A stretch of 64,000 nt of DNA from Austropuccinia psidii (lineage: Eukaryota > Basidiomycota > Pucciniomycetes > Pucciniales > Sphaerophragmiaceae): the NCBI GenBank assembly GCA_023105745.1, contig JALGQZ010000006.1, positions 67,314,316 through 67,378,315 of the forward strand. The letters run 5' to 3'. Shown piece after piece: positions 44,144 through 55,390 of this stretch. How positions within the stretch are numbered: position 1 is the first letter of the stretch; each line of letters opens with the position of its first letter. Both the position numbers and the translations under genes were made by a program. The notes below the pieces were generated by a model, which was given only the letters and a program-made list of their open reading frames with translations, made no database searches and was not told the DNA's origin.

Positions 44144-44853
44144 AAATGTGGAAGCATATATATATATCTATATATATACACTGAGATTAAGCGAGTAACT
44201 CACACTTTCCTTCCTCAGCCCGACGCTTTCTCGCGAGTTCCCTTTTACGCTCTTTTCCTTTTTTCGTGAATGGCATGCTTTCAGCAGAAAATGAAATGAA
44301 ACCGAATGATTACTGATTTCTTAATATCACCTAAATTGGATTGCGGTGGATGAATCTTTTTTAATTGCGGCTAAAAAGAAAGCTCACGCCTGACCTTGGC
44401 AAATTCACGATCTCAAATACCTGAACCTGAAAATTGCAGTGGATAGTGCATTATTCAATTTTACACATTGATGTTCCCATGCAATCACTTTCCAATCCAA
44501 CCATTTGGAATATTGCAAGCACACGCAAATGCAATATGCATCCTGCTGCGGATCCCTAGCTATCCTAGTCCTCTTGAAAGACACAGGAACATTTGGCCTA
44601 TTATGGGCTGGCGGGAAGTGATAAACGCGACTTCGCGCAATGCACCCGCGTGTGCTACTCGCGGGCACATCACCTGACTCAGCTTGCGTCTTGTCGGAGT
44701 CTTTGCAATGATGTACGGAGGCATGCCGCCGTACAATTACTATTGGTACTCAGACTGTGGCATCCGGGAAGTAGTAGGATAGGAAGTCATGATTATTAAA
44801 TTCATAAATAACTTTGCAAAATTCAATTACAATCTATCTAGTACAAAGCTAAT

Positions 44854-45438
44854 CTAAAACGGGTCAATCCTGGTTGTGAGTTTAGCTGACCTGGGTACCG
44901 TCAAGGTGACCTCATCACTTGAACCAAGCCCGCGATTCGCCACCCAGGCATCACCAAAGTCTAATACTAAGCATCGTGCAAAATCAAATCTAAGAGGTAC
45001 AGTGGGGTTAAAAGACTCTGATGAGAAGAAACTTTTATTCAGTAAATTACATATATACTTATTAGTACGTAGCCACACTGGCTCCACTAGATTTTTACCC
45101 TCTGAAAGTTTTGCGGAAATGTCAATTAGTGCTAAAGCCCCTTTAACTGAGCTTGTTCTCCAGTCATCTGAGCATACCATCAAACCACGAACCCCCGCCA
45201 CACAGAATGCCGCTAATATACCATAGCAAATTCGATTGATTCCAAGATTCTTGTGACATGCCAAAAGATCTTTGATGGCCTCATTTTTTTTTGAGTTCGT
45301 GAGTTTGCCTTTGATGCCATTAACTTCGACCTTTGTATGTGCACGTACCATGTTGTATGCAATCATCAAATGGATAACTGTATCCATTAGATCCTCCAGG
45401 TTCTTGTGCGGCTTTGTGGATATCTCATTGTCAGCCCC
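44854..45438 (-). pseudogene. C-terminal fragment of the unknown cargo gene, array copy 2
   Basis: Same truncation at the same junction as the fragment at 36987-37571, with identical protein sequence over the 177 codons from the Met at 45387. Confidence 0.75.
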
Positions 45439-45439
45439 A

Positions 45440-47713
45440 GATGGCCTGTGGTTACGTGCATGGTCTTGATGGAGGTGGGCCTCTTGGGCTCATAATTTTC
45501 ATATCCGATTTGGGGCATATATCAAGGCAAGGTGGCCAAAATGTGGGTGCACCATTATGACTGCTGGATCTGCAGCGAGTTACGAAACATTTGGTGGAAC
45601 AAGGCTGACATTAGCACATCCGAAATTGGGTGGGTTGTAGCAGCTTATTGTGGAGGGCATATTAGAGGCATGCGGTCATGTTCGCTGGTGTGACAGCGAA
45701 CAATGAGCGTATCCTCCCCAGGTTAATTATTCACAGGGACCTACTGGGCAATGTTGGCAGTTTCAAAGGGCAATCTCACTGTGGGGATGTTTGTGTGTGG
45801 GCGGGTGAGATATGTTCGGTGGCATGCCACCAAACATGACTTTGGTTTGGCCTGAAGTTTTTTGCTGACTGATGCATACTGGGCTTTCAGGGGGAATGTG
45901 TGGGATGATCAAAGGGGGCGCCAGCCGTGAGCCGTGATCCACATATACATTCACCCCTATGGGGTTTGAGGCGAGTACTAATCCACCGAGATTGGCATCC
46001 GGGTCTTTGCCTCACGCGCGTACAGAACTCCGGAGAAAGAGGCCACACGCCCAAGGGATTTTTTGGCTGCAAGCCAGGTGCCACAACTTGCGCGGGGCGT
46101 GTGAGAACGTAAAGAAAATGACCCGCGGTGGGAGATCCCCACGCAAACATAACCAGCCTCAGCAATCATAGGCTGGGATTATTCTAATGTGGATGAGGCT
46201 GAAGCAAATCCACACTGATTGGCCTCAGGTTTCCACGCGCAAGCGGGTGAGCGTCTGCAGTCAAGCTGACAACCCGAGCAAGAAAATACGCAGCTGGAAG
46301 ACTGGCAGTAAAATGTGTTCCAGGCGTGTGAAAGTTGCCTGCGTATGAAAGCGTGTGGCTGCCCGACAATGAACAAGCGGGCCAGTCATTGTTTGCCCCA
46401 ACCATGGCACCGGAGTGAATCAACTCTTTGTGTATGACCCAAATATTAAGTCATCCCATTATGACCCACTTACATTAACTTGGATTACATGCGCATCTGT
46501 GCCGTAGTTAGGCAGAGCTGTCCAACAAGGTGCATCAAAGGGATGCAGGTGAGAGATATGACTCGATGGCTTGACGTGATTGCATGTTACATTGTTGAAC
46601 AGCTTTTTGCTCTGCCCCGCAGTACACATTTACAAAGGTGTACTGCGTACTACAGTGTTGACTGTACTGTACAGATCAGGAAGGTGTAATACTACTTGAG
46701 CCTGCATGCACCTTCCAATCGTTTGCATTTACGTAGCTCATGTGCCACATGCTCAGCATTGCGTTTCACCCGATTTGCACACGCAAGCTGAGCATGTCAT
46801 GGTCAAAAGCACCGTGTGAAAGTGCTCAGTAAAGCCATGGAATGAACTAATTCTGCAATAGCTCACTGGAAGGCTCAGTTTGGAGCACTTCACCAAAGCG
46901 TGTGAAATGCTGCACCTTGCTGAAATGTCATCCGATGCTGTGCCAAATGCTCAGAGTGCGCGCATACAAAAACGACTGAGCAATGGCTCAGCATGGTGCA
47001 TTTGATATTGTTATATCTATAGCTCAATCACTGTGCAATTCCAATGTTCAGCCACTGAGCATTTCAATTATGACCCGAAAGCAAACCTGAGCAATGGGTC
47101 GAGGCAAGCTCACGCTGTATTCACTTGTCTTACAGCCCCCCCCTTTGTTCACATACTATTACCAGGCCATATGGCCGGTAATCTCGCCGCGGTCACTTGT
47201 GACCAAATGCACCGGGTGCTTTTCTGCATGGGTCACTTGTGCATTGCACCCACAATGCACATTCAACATGGGCCTCACGACCACCCTCCTGGGTGATCGG
47301 GTGACTATTTAAGGAAACAAAGGGGATTTGACTCAGCTTGACAATTCAATAAATTGCAATACTCAGCGGTGCATTTGATATTGTTATATCAATTGTTCAA
47401 TTACTGTGCAATTCAAATGTTCAGCCACTGAGCATTTCAATTATGACCCGAAAGCAAACCTGAGCAATGGGTCGAGGCAAGCTCACGCTGTATTCACTTG
47501 TCTTACAGCCCCCCCCTTTGTTCAAAGACTATCACCAGGCCATAAGGCTGGTGATCTTGCCGCGGTCACTTGTGCAGTGCACCCACAATGCACAATCAAT
47601 AAGGGCCTCACGACCACCCTCCTGGGTGATCGGGTGGCAATTTAAGGAAACAAAGGGGATTTGACTCAGCATGACAATTCAATAAATTGCAATACTCAGC
47701 CAGACCCCCATTG
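45440..47713. other. Third, partial upstream block
   Basis: Copy of 17578-19851 with palindromes at 45679 and 45813 and the 373-bp duplication. It ends abruptly at CAGACCCCCATTG, about 140 bases before the TATA box equivalent, so the Zn-cluster gene is absent. Unrelated helicase-like DNA follows. Confidence 0.7.
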
Positions 47714-47719
47714 GCCCCT

Positions 47720-49730
47720 ATTGAAGCCAAAAGTAATCATGCATTATTGCTTCCCTTGAGCCTTTTAAGCTCTTCCTCTAGTGAATCTGAGCCTATTGTT
47801 CTATCAACATGAGCAAAAATAACCTTTTTGTTGTCTGTCACAATTCCAATTCTACCAATTCATCACCAATTATTGTCAATTAAAATCTTCAAGATCATGT
47901 AATGGAAGTTAAAAACAGGAATCTTTTATATAATATAAGTGAAATGATCCATCTAAAAAATCAAGAAATGCTGGGAGCTGGGAAAAATACTGATTTTTAG
48001 AAGCCTCTGAGTTTTTGTACTTTGTGGACATGTTTTGATTTCAGCATGTGTAATTATGGTATTATATATTAGAAAGGCTCCCTTTTACCTGTTTACCATA
48101 TTGGGGGATCATATCTTCATTTTCATATACAATTTCACCAAGCAAGTGATTATTACAGCAAAATCAGAGCTGGTAGATATACTTGAAAAACATTTATAGA
48201 CCTTGATGAGATTGTGATAAGAACTCTCTTTAAATCTCATTATATTTATCCAAGGTCTAATTCAAGAGTGGTTCATCAATTTAATGATGATAAATTTCAG
48301 GTAGATTATGTGAAATTCTGTTTTTTGCAGGGAAAGATGCCTCCAGCATAGCTGAAGTGGGCTATCATTATTGTTTGAGCTTTTTCAATTCTCTTTCGTT
48401 TCTTTTTGAGGTTCTTTAATGAGGGAAATTAGGCTCATTACATAATTTATACTGTTTTTAATTGGTGTTCCTGAAATTAAAATGTGTCTGGATGCTTTCA
48501 TTCCTCTAGTTTCTTTGAAGAAGGTTGAATATTAGCTTTTTATCTCACTATTTAGGTTGATATAATTTACATATCTTTAAATAGAGATCAAAAAAATACA
48601 ATAAATAAAAAATTACTGAGCCTTCTCTAAGAAATATTGATACCATTCACTATAGTAAAATCAAGAATTTTTCATATCATTTGGCTGACCAAACTCATTG
48701 GCTAACAAATGATAGCTGAATATCTCATCATTAACTTTAGACAATTTTTTAACTCCAGTCTCCTTTCTCTTTTTTCCATTATAGGTGACAAGCTTTAGTC
48801 TGGATATATCTGTTTATAGCTGGATTTTATTTTCCAAATTCTTTATTAAACAAGGTAAGCATATTATGGAGGTGGAATTTTTTTCTTTTTATTAAGAAAT
48901 ATGATTGAGGGTGGATCTTCTCTTTTGAAATCTTCAAGAGTCATAAATATGAGTGATATGCACTAAATTTATTTTCCTAGTCCCATATCATTTTCAAGCA
49001 AATAGCCCAAGGTAGTATGGCTGAAGGACTATTATAAGTTATTTACTTTATTTTTGGTGATTCTATTTATCAAATTTGTTCTTTCAGCTGGGGATGATTG
49101 TTTATTTAACAAAAGACAAGCTTCTTATTTGCCATTTCTGGTTTCTTGATCCAGGAAGAATGCTTATCCTGGTTTTTGATGAGGCTTTAGTTATGTTTTT
49201 GGAAAGGTTATAAGGCCATTGATTGGTGGAATATCACTTCCACTTGGAATGTTTAAGATTTGTGAGTGCAAATTAGGTTACAATGATGTGTTCTGAGACA
49301 ATAAAAGCAAATTTTTCTCTACATTTGAGAGAAGTGAAAACCCATAATTATTTTAGTTTTTATATCTGGCTGGTTGGTGTACTAATAATAAATTTTGTCT
49401 AATGAAGTTAAATATATTTATTCTTGATGAGTCGTATGAAAAAAATAAACCTCACTATTGGAACAATCTGAATTATCTTTTTTAAAGGAGTAAAATCAAG
49501 AAATATTTCAATGAAGACTTTCTGGGTGGGGTTTTCTTTATATTGGTATGCCACATTCCAGAAAGACCACAACATATAAATATGTCAGGGTGACCCAATA
49601 ATGGTACCAGAACATTCATTAAATCAAGAAGAAGGCTACCCCAAGCTTTGTTTTGATTGTGTGTATAAAGTAATAAATTTTGGCTTTTATGAAATAAATG
49701 GATCCAATCATCTGGCATGAAAGGTTTCAA
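47720..49730 (-). pseudogene. Decayed SNF2 helicase related to the CACTA-borne one
   Basis: From the upstream end: 49730-49482 translates as DDWIHLFHKSQNLLLYTHNQ with VLVPLLGHPDIFICCG, aligning with SWIILWHNQHNIFVYLPNHQ and LIPFLGAPKTFMHCG of the helicase at 15017-17449. Near 49010-48975 the minus strand reads GYLLENDMGLG, a relic of motif I. Near 47850-47720 it reads VDRTIGSDSLEEELKRLKG and LLLASIG, the C-terminal lobe up to motif V. Many stops and frameshifts lie between. It is much more AT-rich than the CACTA copy, so it is an old relative. The tandem array cuts it off just before GGxGxN. Confidence 0.65.
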
Positions 49731-51800
49731 AAGATTATTAGTGAGGAATATGCGGGTTTTTAATATACAAAGGAAATATGGTTTTCAAAAATCCATCTTT
49801 TAAAATAAATAGAGGTTTGGTTTTATCTTTAAAGGAATGAAGCGTAAATGCAATGACCTGGAGAGAAAGAATATATACCCAATTCCTTTTCTACTAATGA
49901 GGCTGGCTTGTGGTTGAAAAATTCTATTCATATTATTAATAATGTCACATGCACTCAAATAGACTTGATGTTCTTATTTCTTCTTCATAGATTGATTCTG
50001 TGGTTTATGATAATATCATGTGGAGCAAATTGAAATACTCTTATGTACATTCAATCACTAATGGTAATGGAGGATTATCTTTGCACCTCTTTTTATCAAT
50101 TTTGTTTTGTTTTTTAAAAAAACATTATCTTATGTTAATATTTAGCATTGAAGCATGAAGCTCAATGGAAAGAGCTCAGAGACTTAATTCTTTGATATTT
50201 CAATATGATTGGAAGAAGCTCTTCTTTAGCATAATCTTGCTATTCAAGGTCAGGACTTCAAAAATAATGAATGAAAGACAATGGAAAAGATAGCTAAAAA
50301 GCCATACATTCCTATTCAAGCTTTAATTGGATGTCCCATTTCATGAATAAAATTCCCTTTAGAGGGTAAAGAAGCTAGGATAAAAAAGAAAAACAATCAT
50401 ATTCTTATATTTTGTAAAAATTAATTTTCTTCTGTTGATGTCTTTGGTTTTTGTTTTAGATAATCTCTTTATTCCCATATGTCTTTCCTTCTATGGCTAT
50501 TGGATTGGTATATATAAGGCTTTTTTCTCTTGAATATAGCTTGGAATTGATTCAGCAGAAACACACAACATGAGTGCTAGTGGCAATTTCATCAAAAATA
50601 GGAGGTGGCTCAGTGGTCTGGTGGAGAGTAGTTGAAGATTTTTAGAGAAGCTCACTATTACCTCTTTTTTCAAGAAAAATCCAAAATTGTTTACTATTCA
50701 GGAGATAATAGGCAAGGCCACACGATTGAATGGGATATGGAAGTGGCTGTATTGTTGATTTGTCAAAATTTTAAGCAACCCATAAGTCCAAGGTTTGGAA
50801 TTCTTCCTATCTCTATGAATACAATTATCAAAATCATTGGTGGCTATGATTACATTGGAGAAAGACTGCAATTTTTGGTCAGGCCTTGGTTTCTATTCAC
50901 CTTCATGCCATTTGGGTAGTTGGGCTGCTTGCATTATCTCATTTTTCTCTTGGGAAGCTGCCATAGAAAGAATCTTGAGGCAGGAGGAAATTGAATTGTG
51001 AAGCATAGAAAGGATTTTCCATTCTTCATTAGTTGCCTCTAATATGCCAGGATTAAAGTTTGTCTTCCTGGAATAAGCTTCTAGTAAGAGAGGAGAAAAT
51101 CAATAAAAATGGGAAGATAATTTTTGTAAGGACTGAACTAAGATCCTACCACTATCACTTCCACACCTAAATCCAACTCCTTTTATTTGAGAATTGATAA
51201 TATCACCATTTTATTTGATATGAGGACAATTTTGGGCTAATTTGTATAGTGATATTATCAATTGACTTAATGATTGCAAAGTTGGAGATGTATTATGAAA
51301 TTGATGTAAGTTATAAATCAAGAGGGGCTCATGAGTTTTCAAGTTCGGAATACTTGAGGGATTTGGTGTTACCTTTACAGAGGGTAATGATAGCTTATTT
51401 ACTGTTTTGGGCTTTTGCCTTACTGGCACTGTACTAAGATCACCTCTGCTTCTATATGGGTTCTCCAAAATTTGAGTAAGTAATTTTCTTGCTATTTAGA
51501 ATATTCTATTTGAAAAATTAAGCTTATTTTTGGATAATGAGAAATCATTTTAAGCTGGTAAAATATTCCTTCCCATAAAATGATTCTCAAAATTTAAAAA
51601 TGACTCACTTCTTCCTCTTGTGTTGCTGATGCTTTCTTGATGGATTAAGCAATCAAATAAAAAATAAAAAATATTTGAAACTGGTTAAATAGTTCTTCCC
51701 ATGAAATTTTCTTCTTCGTTCTTCAATTGCTCAATTGGCCTTGGGGTGTGTGGGGTGTGTGAATATTTAAGATAAAATAATGTGAAAAATATTGAGATTT
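49731..51800. other. AT-rich DNA without recognised gene
   Basis: The largest open frames are 50632-50919 (+, 95 codons; HTIEWDMEVAVLLICQNF) and 51211-51468 (-, 85 codons). Both look partly protein-like but I recognise neither. They may be relics of a cargo gene or chance. Confidence 0.4.
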
Positions 51801-51825
51801 ATGTATGAAAAGAGAATTCATCACC

Positions 51826-52601
51826 CACAGCCTCCAAAGGGATGGAGAGGGCCAAGAAATGTATTTTTTTCACAAATTTTCCAAAAAATCAACTGAACAT
51901 CTCTATTTTTTTAAAAAAGAGGGCTTATAATTTCAAAGAGAAAAGTTTTAAAATAAAAGCAGATTGCAAGGTTTTTTAATTTCTTGGAGTCCTGCAGCCT
52001 CTAAAGGGCTGTAGGAGCCCAAGAAAGGCATGTTCTCACAGGAAACTCCCTGGGAATCCAGGAGGGTTAGTATATATAAATAACAAGATTTTCAAAAAAC
52101 AAAAATAGATACTTTTTTGAAAGTTTTTTTTTTTGATTCCTTGGGCTCCTATGGCCTCCAGAGGGCTGTAAGAGCCCAAAAAAGCCTTTTTAACAGTAAA
52201 ACTTCTGAAATATTGGGATTTTTAGAGTGAAATATGTTTCAATTCATTTTCTTTATTTATTGGGGTCCTAACTCCTTCAAAGGGCTGTAGAAGCCCAAGA
52301 AAGGAATCCTCTGACACTAACCATCTTGAGAATCCTGAAGACCTAGGATTTATATTTATAAAGGAAATTAAAAGAACTTGTGCTGTTGTGAATTGTTTTT
52401 ATTTAATTTTTTGATGGCTTGGGCTCCCACAGCCCAGAATAATCTGTAATATCCCAAGAAAGATATTTTTAACACTGGCATTTAGAGTGTGAAAATACGT
52501 GTAAAAATCAAATTAAAAAAAAAACACAAAACAAAGGTTTTTCAATGAACGTTTTGTGTTTGTCAGGCTCTTACAGCTTCCAAAGGGCTGTAGCAACCCA
52601 A
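51826..52601. repeat. Six dispersed hairpin repeats (GGGCTCCTACAGCC type)
   Basis: Stem-loops with arms like TTGGGCTCCTATGGCC and GGGCTGTAAGAGCCCAA recur near 51826, 51986, 52142, 52261, 52419 and 52563, spaced 119-160 bases. The arms are kept complementary in several copies though the spacers differ, as in a decayed satellite with a structured core. No gene seen. Confidence 0.6.
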
Positions 52602-54039
52602 GCAAGCCACTTAATCCACTAATTGGTTTTTTTTCAAAGGTCATTTTAGAGAAACCCTCCTGGGAGCCCATGAGGTGTTAGTGATCCTTTACTGTCTATA
52701 TTGAAGATATGAGAACCTAAAAAATCACAGGTTGGGCATGGTTTCTCTAAAAGTGGCTGAGTGGTGGCATGTTTGATCCTGGGCACTGGCCAGCCTCACC
52801 TGGGGGCACCTGTTTGTGAATATGAGTGTTTTGTGACAATATTTATTGCAAACCCAAACCAACTCATTCTTTCTTGGTGGAAGAGGTAGTCTCTGTGGAT
52901 CCAAGCCCCTCAGAAAATACCTTGCATCATTTTTCTCATTTATTTCAAGTTTTTGCACTAAAGTCACATGAGCATAAATTTTTCACATTATTATATGGTT
53001 TGAGCCAAGCTGTTCAAAGTCATGACTTTGTGCTCAGGTGATACAAAATTCCTGGGAAAACTCATGTTACAGCTGGAAAAAGGTTTTTAGAAGTCATGAA
53101 TTTGTCCAGAAAACACCTTTTGTTCTCAGGTGACACAAACAAGATGTTTGAAGTCATGAGTTTGTACAGAAAGAACCTCTTTTGCTTAGGTGACACAAAA
53201 ATACTAATTAAACTCATCAAATGTTTGGCACCAAGAGGTTGAAACTCATTACTTCAAAAAGTGAAACATTTTTACTCAATAGTAATCCATTTAATGAGAC
53301 AGGTCCTGATATGCAATATGATAAAATGAAGCTGTCACCCATCAAGAATTAATTTGTCTATACAAATATTTTTAGATAAGCTCATTATTGAATCAGATCT
53401 GGAAGAATGTTTTGTTTCCATCATTCACTAAAGTCAAAAGCTAATTATTCTTTAAGGCAGTATTTGCTGGGGCAAATTGAGGAGTAAGAATGATTGGAGA
53501 AAACTCCTTTATAAATTATTTCTCATATATAATTATTTGTGTTTTTCCAAATATCCTAAACTTTTGAATATTGATGTAATTTGCAAAATATGGAGGTTCC
53601 ATTTTTCTTAACTAATGCATTAATCAGCTGAGCACAACAGATGTACAAAAACACCCACTGTAAGGAACACTGACATAGTATTTTAGCATGCTCTTCCAGC
53701 CCTCATTTGATCTTGAATTGTCACCAAAGCTTGCAAAAGGTTTGGTCCCCTATTGAAAAATAGCTTTACAATTAACTGACTAGTCTTGGAAGATATATTT
53801 ATTATGAGTCTGGAGCCAAGTAAAATGAAAAATTAGATGGACTATGTTATAAACCAAGCTGGTCAAAGCTGGTTTTGAAACTTCAGTTTGGGTCAAGATA
53901 TTACTTTCTTGACTTTCATTGAGGAGAGGGGCTCATGGCATTTTGTTGATTCTCCAAAATGAGGCTAGATATTGCATAGCACCAATTTAAAAAGAGAAAG
54001 GATAACTGTAAGTTGAATTAAGAAGATTAAGTGTAACTG
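52602..54039. other. Noncoding DNA with three ~65-bp repeats at 53020-53225
   Basis: GTCATGA-TTTGT...CTCAGGTGAYACAAA occurs three times (53021, 53094, 53153). The rest shows no gene. Confidence 0.45.
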
Positions 54040-55385
54040 TGTCACAGGGGCTCTTGGACAGAAATACAAGAGTGGCCTGGCACTCAGCAATCAGGGAACT
54101 CACTTGGAAGACTCCAAAAGAATGAAGAATAAAAATAATAAGAATGAATTCCTCTAAAAGATATGCAGGTACAAGATGAGATGCAAAGAGGAAAGGGAAG
54201 CCAAATGGCCAAAGAGCCAACCAAGTAAGTCCTTAATCACTGTTTCAACCTGCCAAAAATGAATAATGGAATTAGTAAGGATATGACCACCAAATATCCA
54301 TTGACAGGCGAAGAAAGAGAAAGAGAAAAGTGCTAAATGACTGACTTAATAATATCAGTATTTTCTTAACTAAAATGAAAAGAAAATAAAGATAAAAATA
54401 AATCAAAGTATATTAATTAACTGGGGGAAAACCCCCCAGGGTGGAAAGGGTAGCCGGTATATGTGAAAAGTTGGAAGCTTGATATCTTCAGGCTGAAAAC
54501 TGATCTGTATTGATCCTTGAGGCTGTATTGATTGTTTTGGGAATTGATACAGCTGGCTAATATTGAAATTGAAATGGGTTGAATGAATTTCCCACACTTG
54601 AAAATGAAATACAGTTCTTGATGGATCCAGACTGTATTGAAATAAAGGTGGTTGCCAAGATGGATTGAGTGGAGCTTTGACACTTGACAACTCCTTTTGG
54701 CACTGCCTCTTGAATACACCTTGAGAATGAATTGACAGTATTCCCTTGGAAGGAATACTTGGAGTGAGAATAACCAATGACTGCTTGATGGCGTCATTGG
54801 TATTTGATGTTTTGACACTTGCCCTTGAGCCTTGATGAATCCTCTTGATGACGTGGCTGGATGGCCTGATGGAAGATTGAAATAACCAGATGATATTTCT
54901 GCCAGTGGATTGCTGCTGAAAAAAGATGAATAATGGTGTATAACACCATATATGGCATTTTGGTTATTGGAGGTTGAAAATGGCCATAAGTCTTTAGAGA
55001 TGTCACCAGGAGGATATTGGTGAAAATTGGTTTTGGAGGGCTTCAGAGGTGTCAGAGTGTCTTTTGAGGTATTTGGCCAGATACAGCTCATACAGCCTTA
55101 AAACTGTATTTGCGCAAAGTGCGCAAATGCGCAGAAACTGTATTTAAAGCCAAATACAGCTTCTTGGGCTGTATTTCCCCTGTTGACTGGGAAATACCAA
55201 AACTGACCAAAAGTAGAGAAAGGCCAGGAAAGGCCTGATGACGGTGAAGGGCCCAAGTTGGGTCCAGATGATGAAATGGCCAATTTGGTCAATGATTTAT
55301 GGATATGGCCAAATTGCCATATATTGGATGTGGCATTGATATGCCATATTGAAGTCCAAGGAGATGAATTGCCATGGTTGTGACA
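54040..55385. mobile_element. Solo LTR 1 (TGTCAC...GTGACA), 5-bp target duplication AACTG
   Basis: Begins TGTCACAGGGGCTCTT and ends CATGGTTGTGACA, with 6-bp inverted ends. AACTG precedes it (54035-54039) and follows it (55386-55390), a perfect 5-bp target duplication as made by LTR-element integrase. It shares long similarity with 62210-63834. It contains small palindromes (ATGGTGTATAACACCATATA at 54933). No internal gene region, so it is a solo LTR left by recombination. Open frames inside are not coding-like. Confidence 0.85.
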
Positions 55386-55390
55386 AACTG

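Larger units (their letters stand above)
33904..47713. repeat. Tandem, circularly permuted array of a 7.87-kb CACTA-derived segment (about 1.75 units)
   Basis: 33904-37571 matches 21760-25467; 37573-45438 matches 17578-25467; 45440-47713 matches 17578-19851. The same new junction (GTCAGCCCC, one extra A, GATGGCCTG) occurs at 37571-37573 and 45438-45440 and is absent from the CACTA copy, where both sides have other neighbours. The unit starts and ends in different places on the left (21760) and right (19851). No inverted repeats or target duplication flank the array. Substitutions shared by both array units but absent from the CACTA copy (for example at 25402, 24455 and 24665 equivalents) show the two units share one precursor. 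This fits integration of a circular or concatemeric DNA. A tandem duplication followed by trimming is the alternative. Confidence 0.85.

Noticed and set aside
33904..47713. Helitron tandem insertion
   Set aside because: No TC start, no CTRR end with hairpin, no Rep/helicase gene, and the array ends fall at arbitrary points of the unit.
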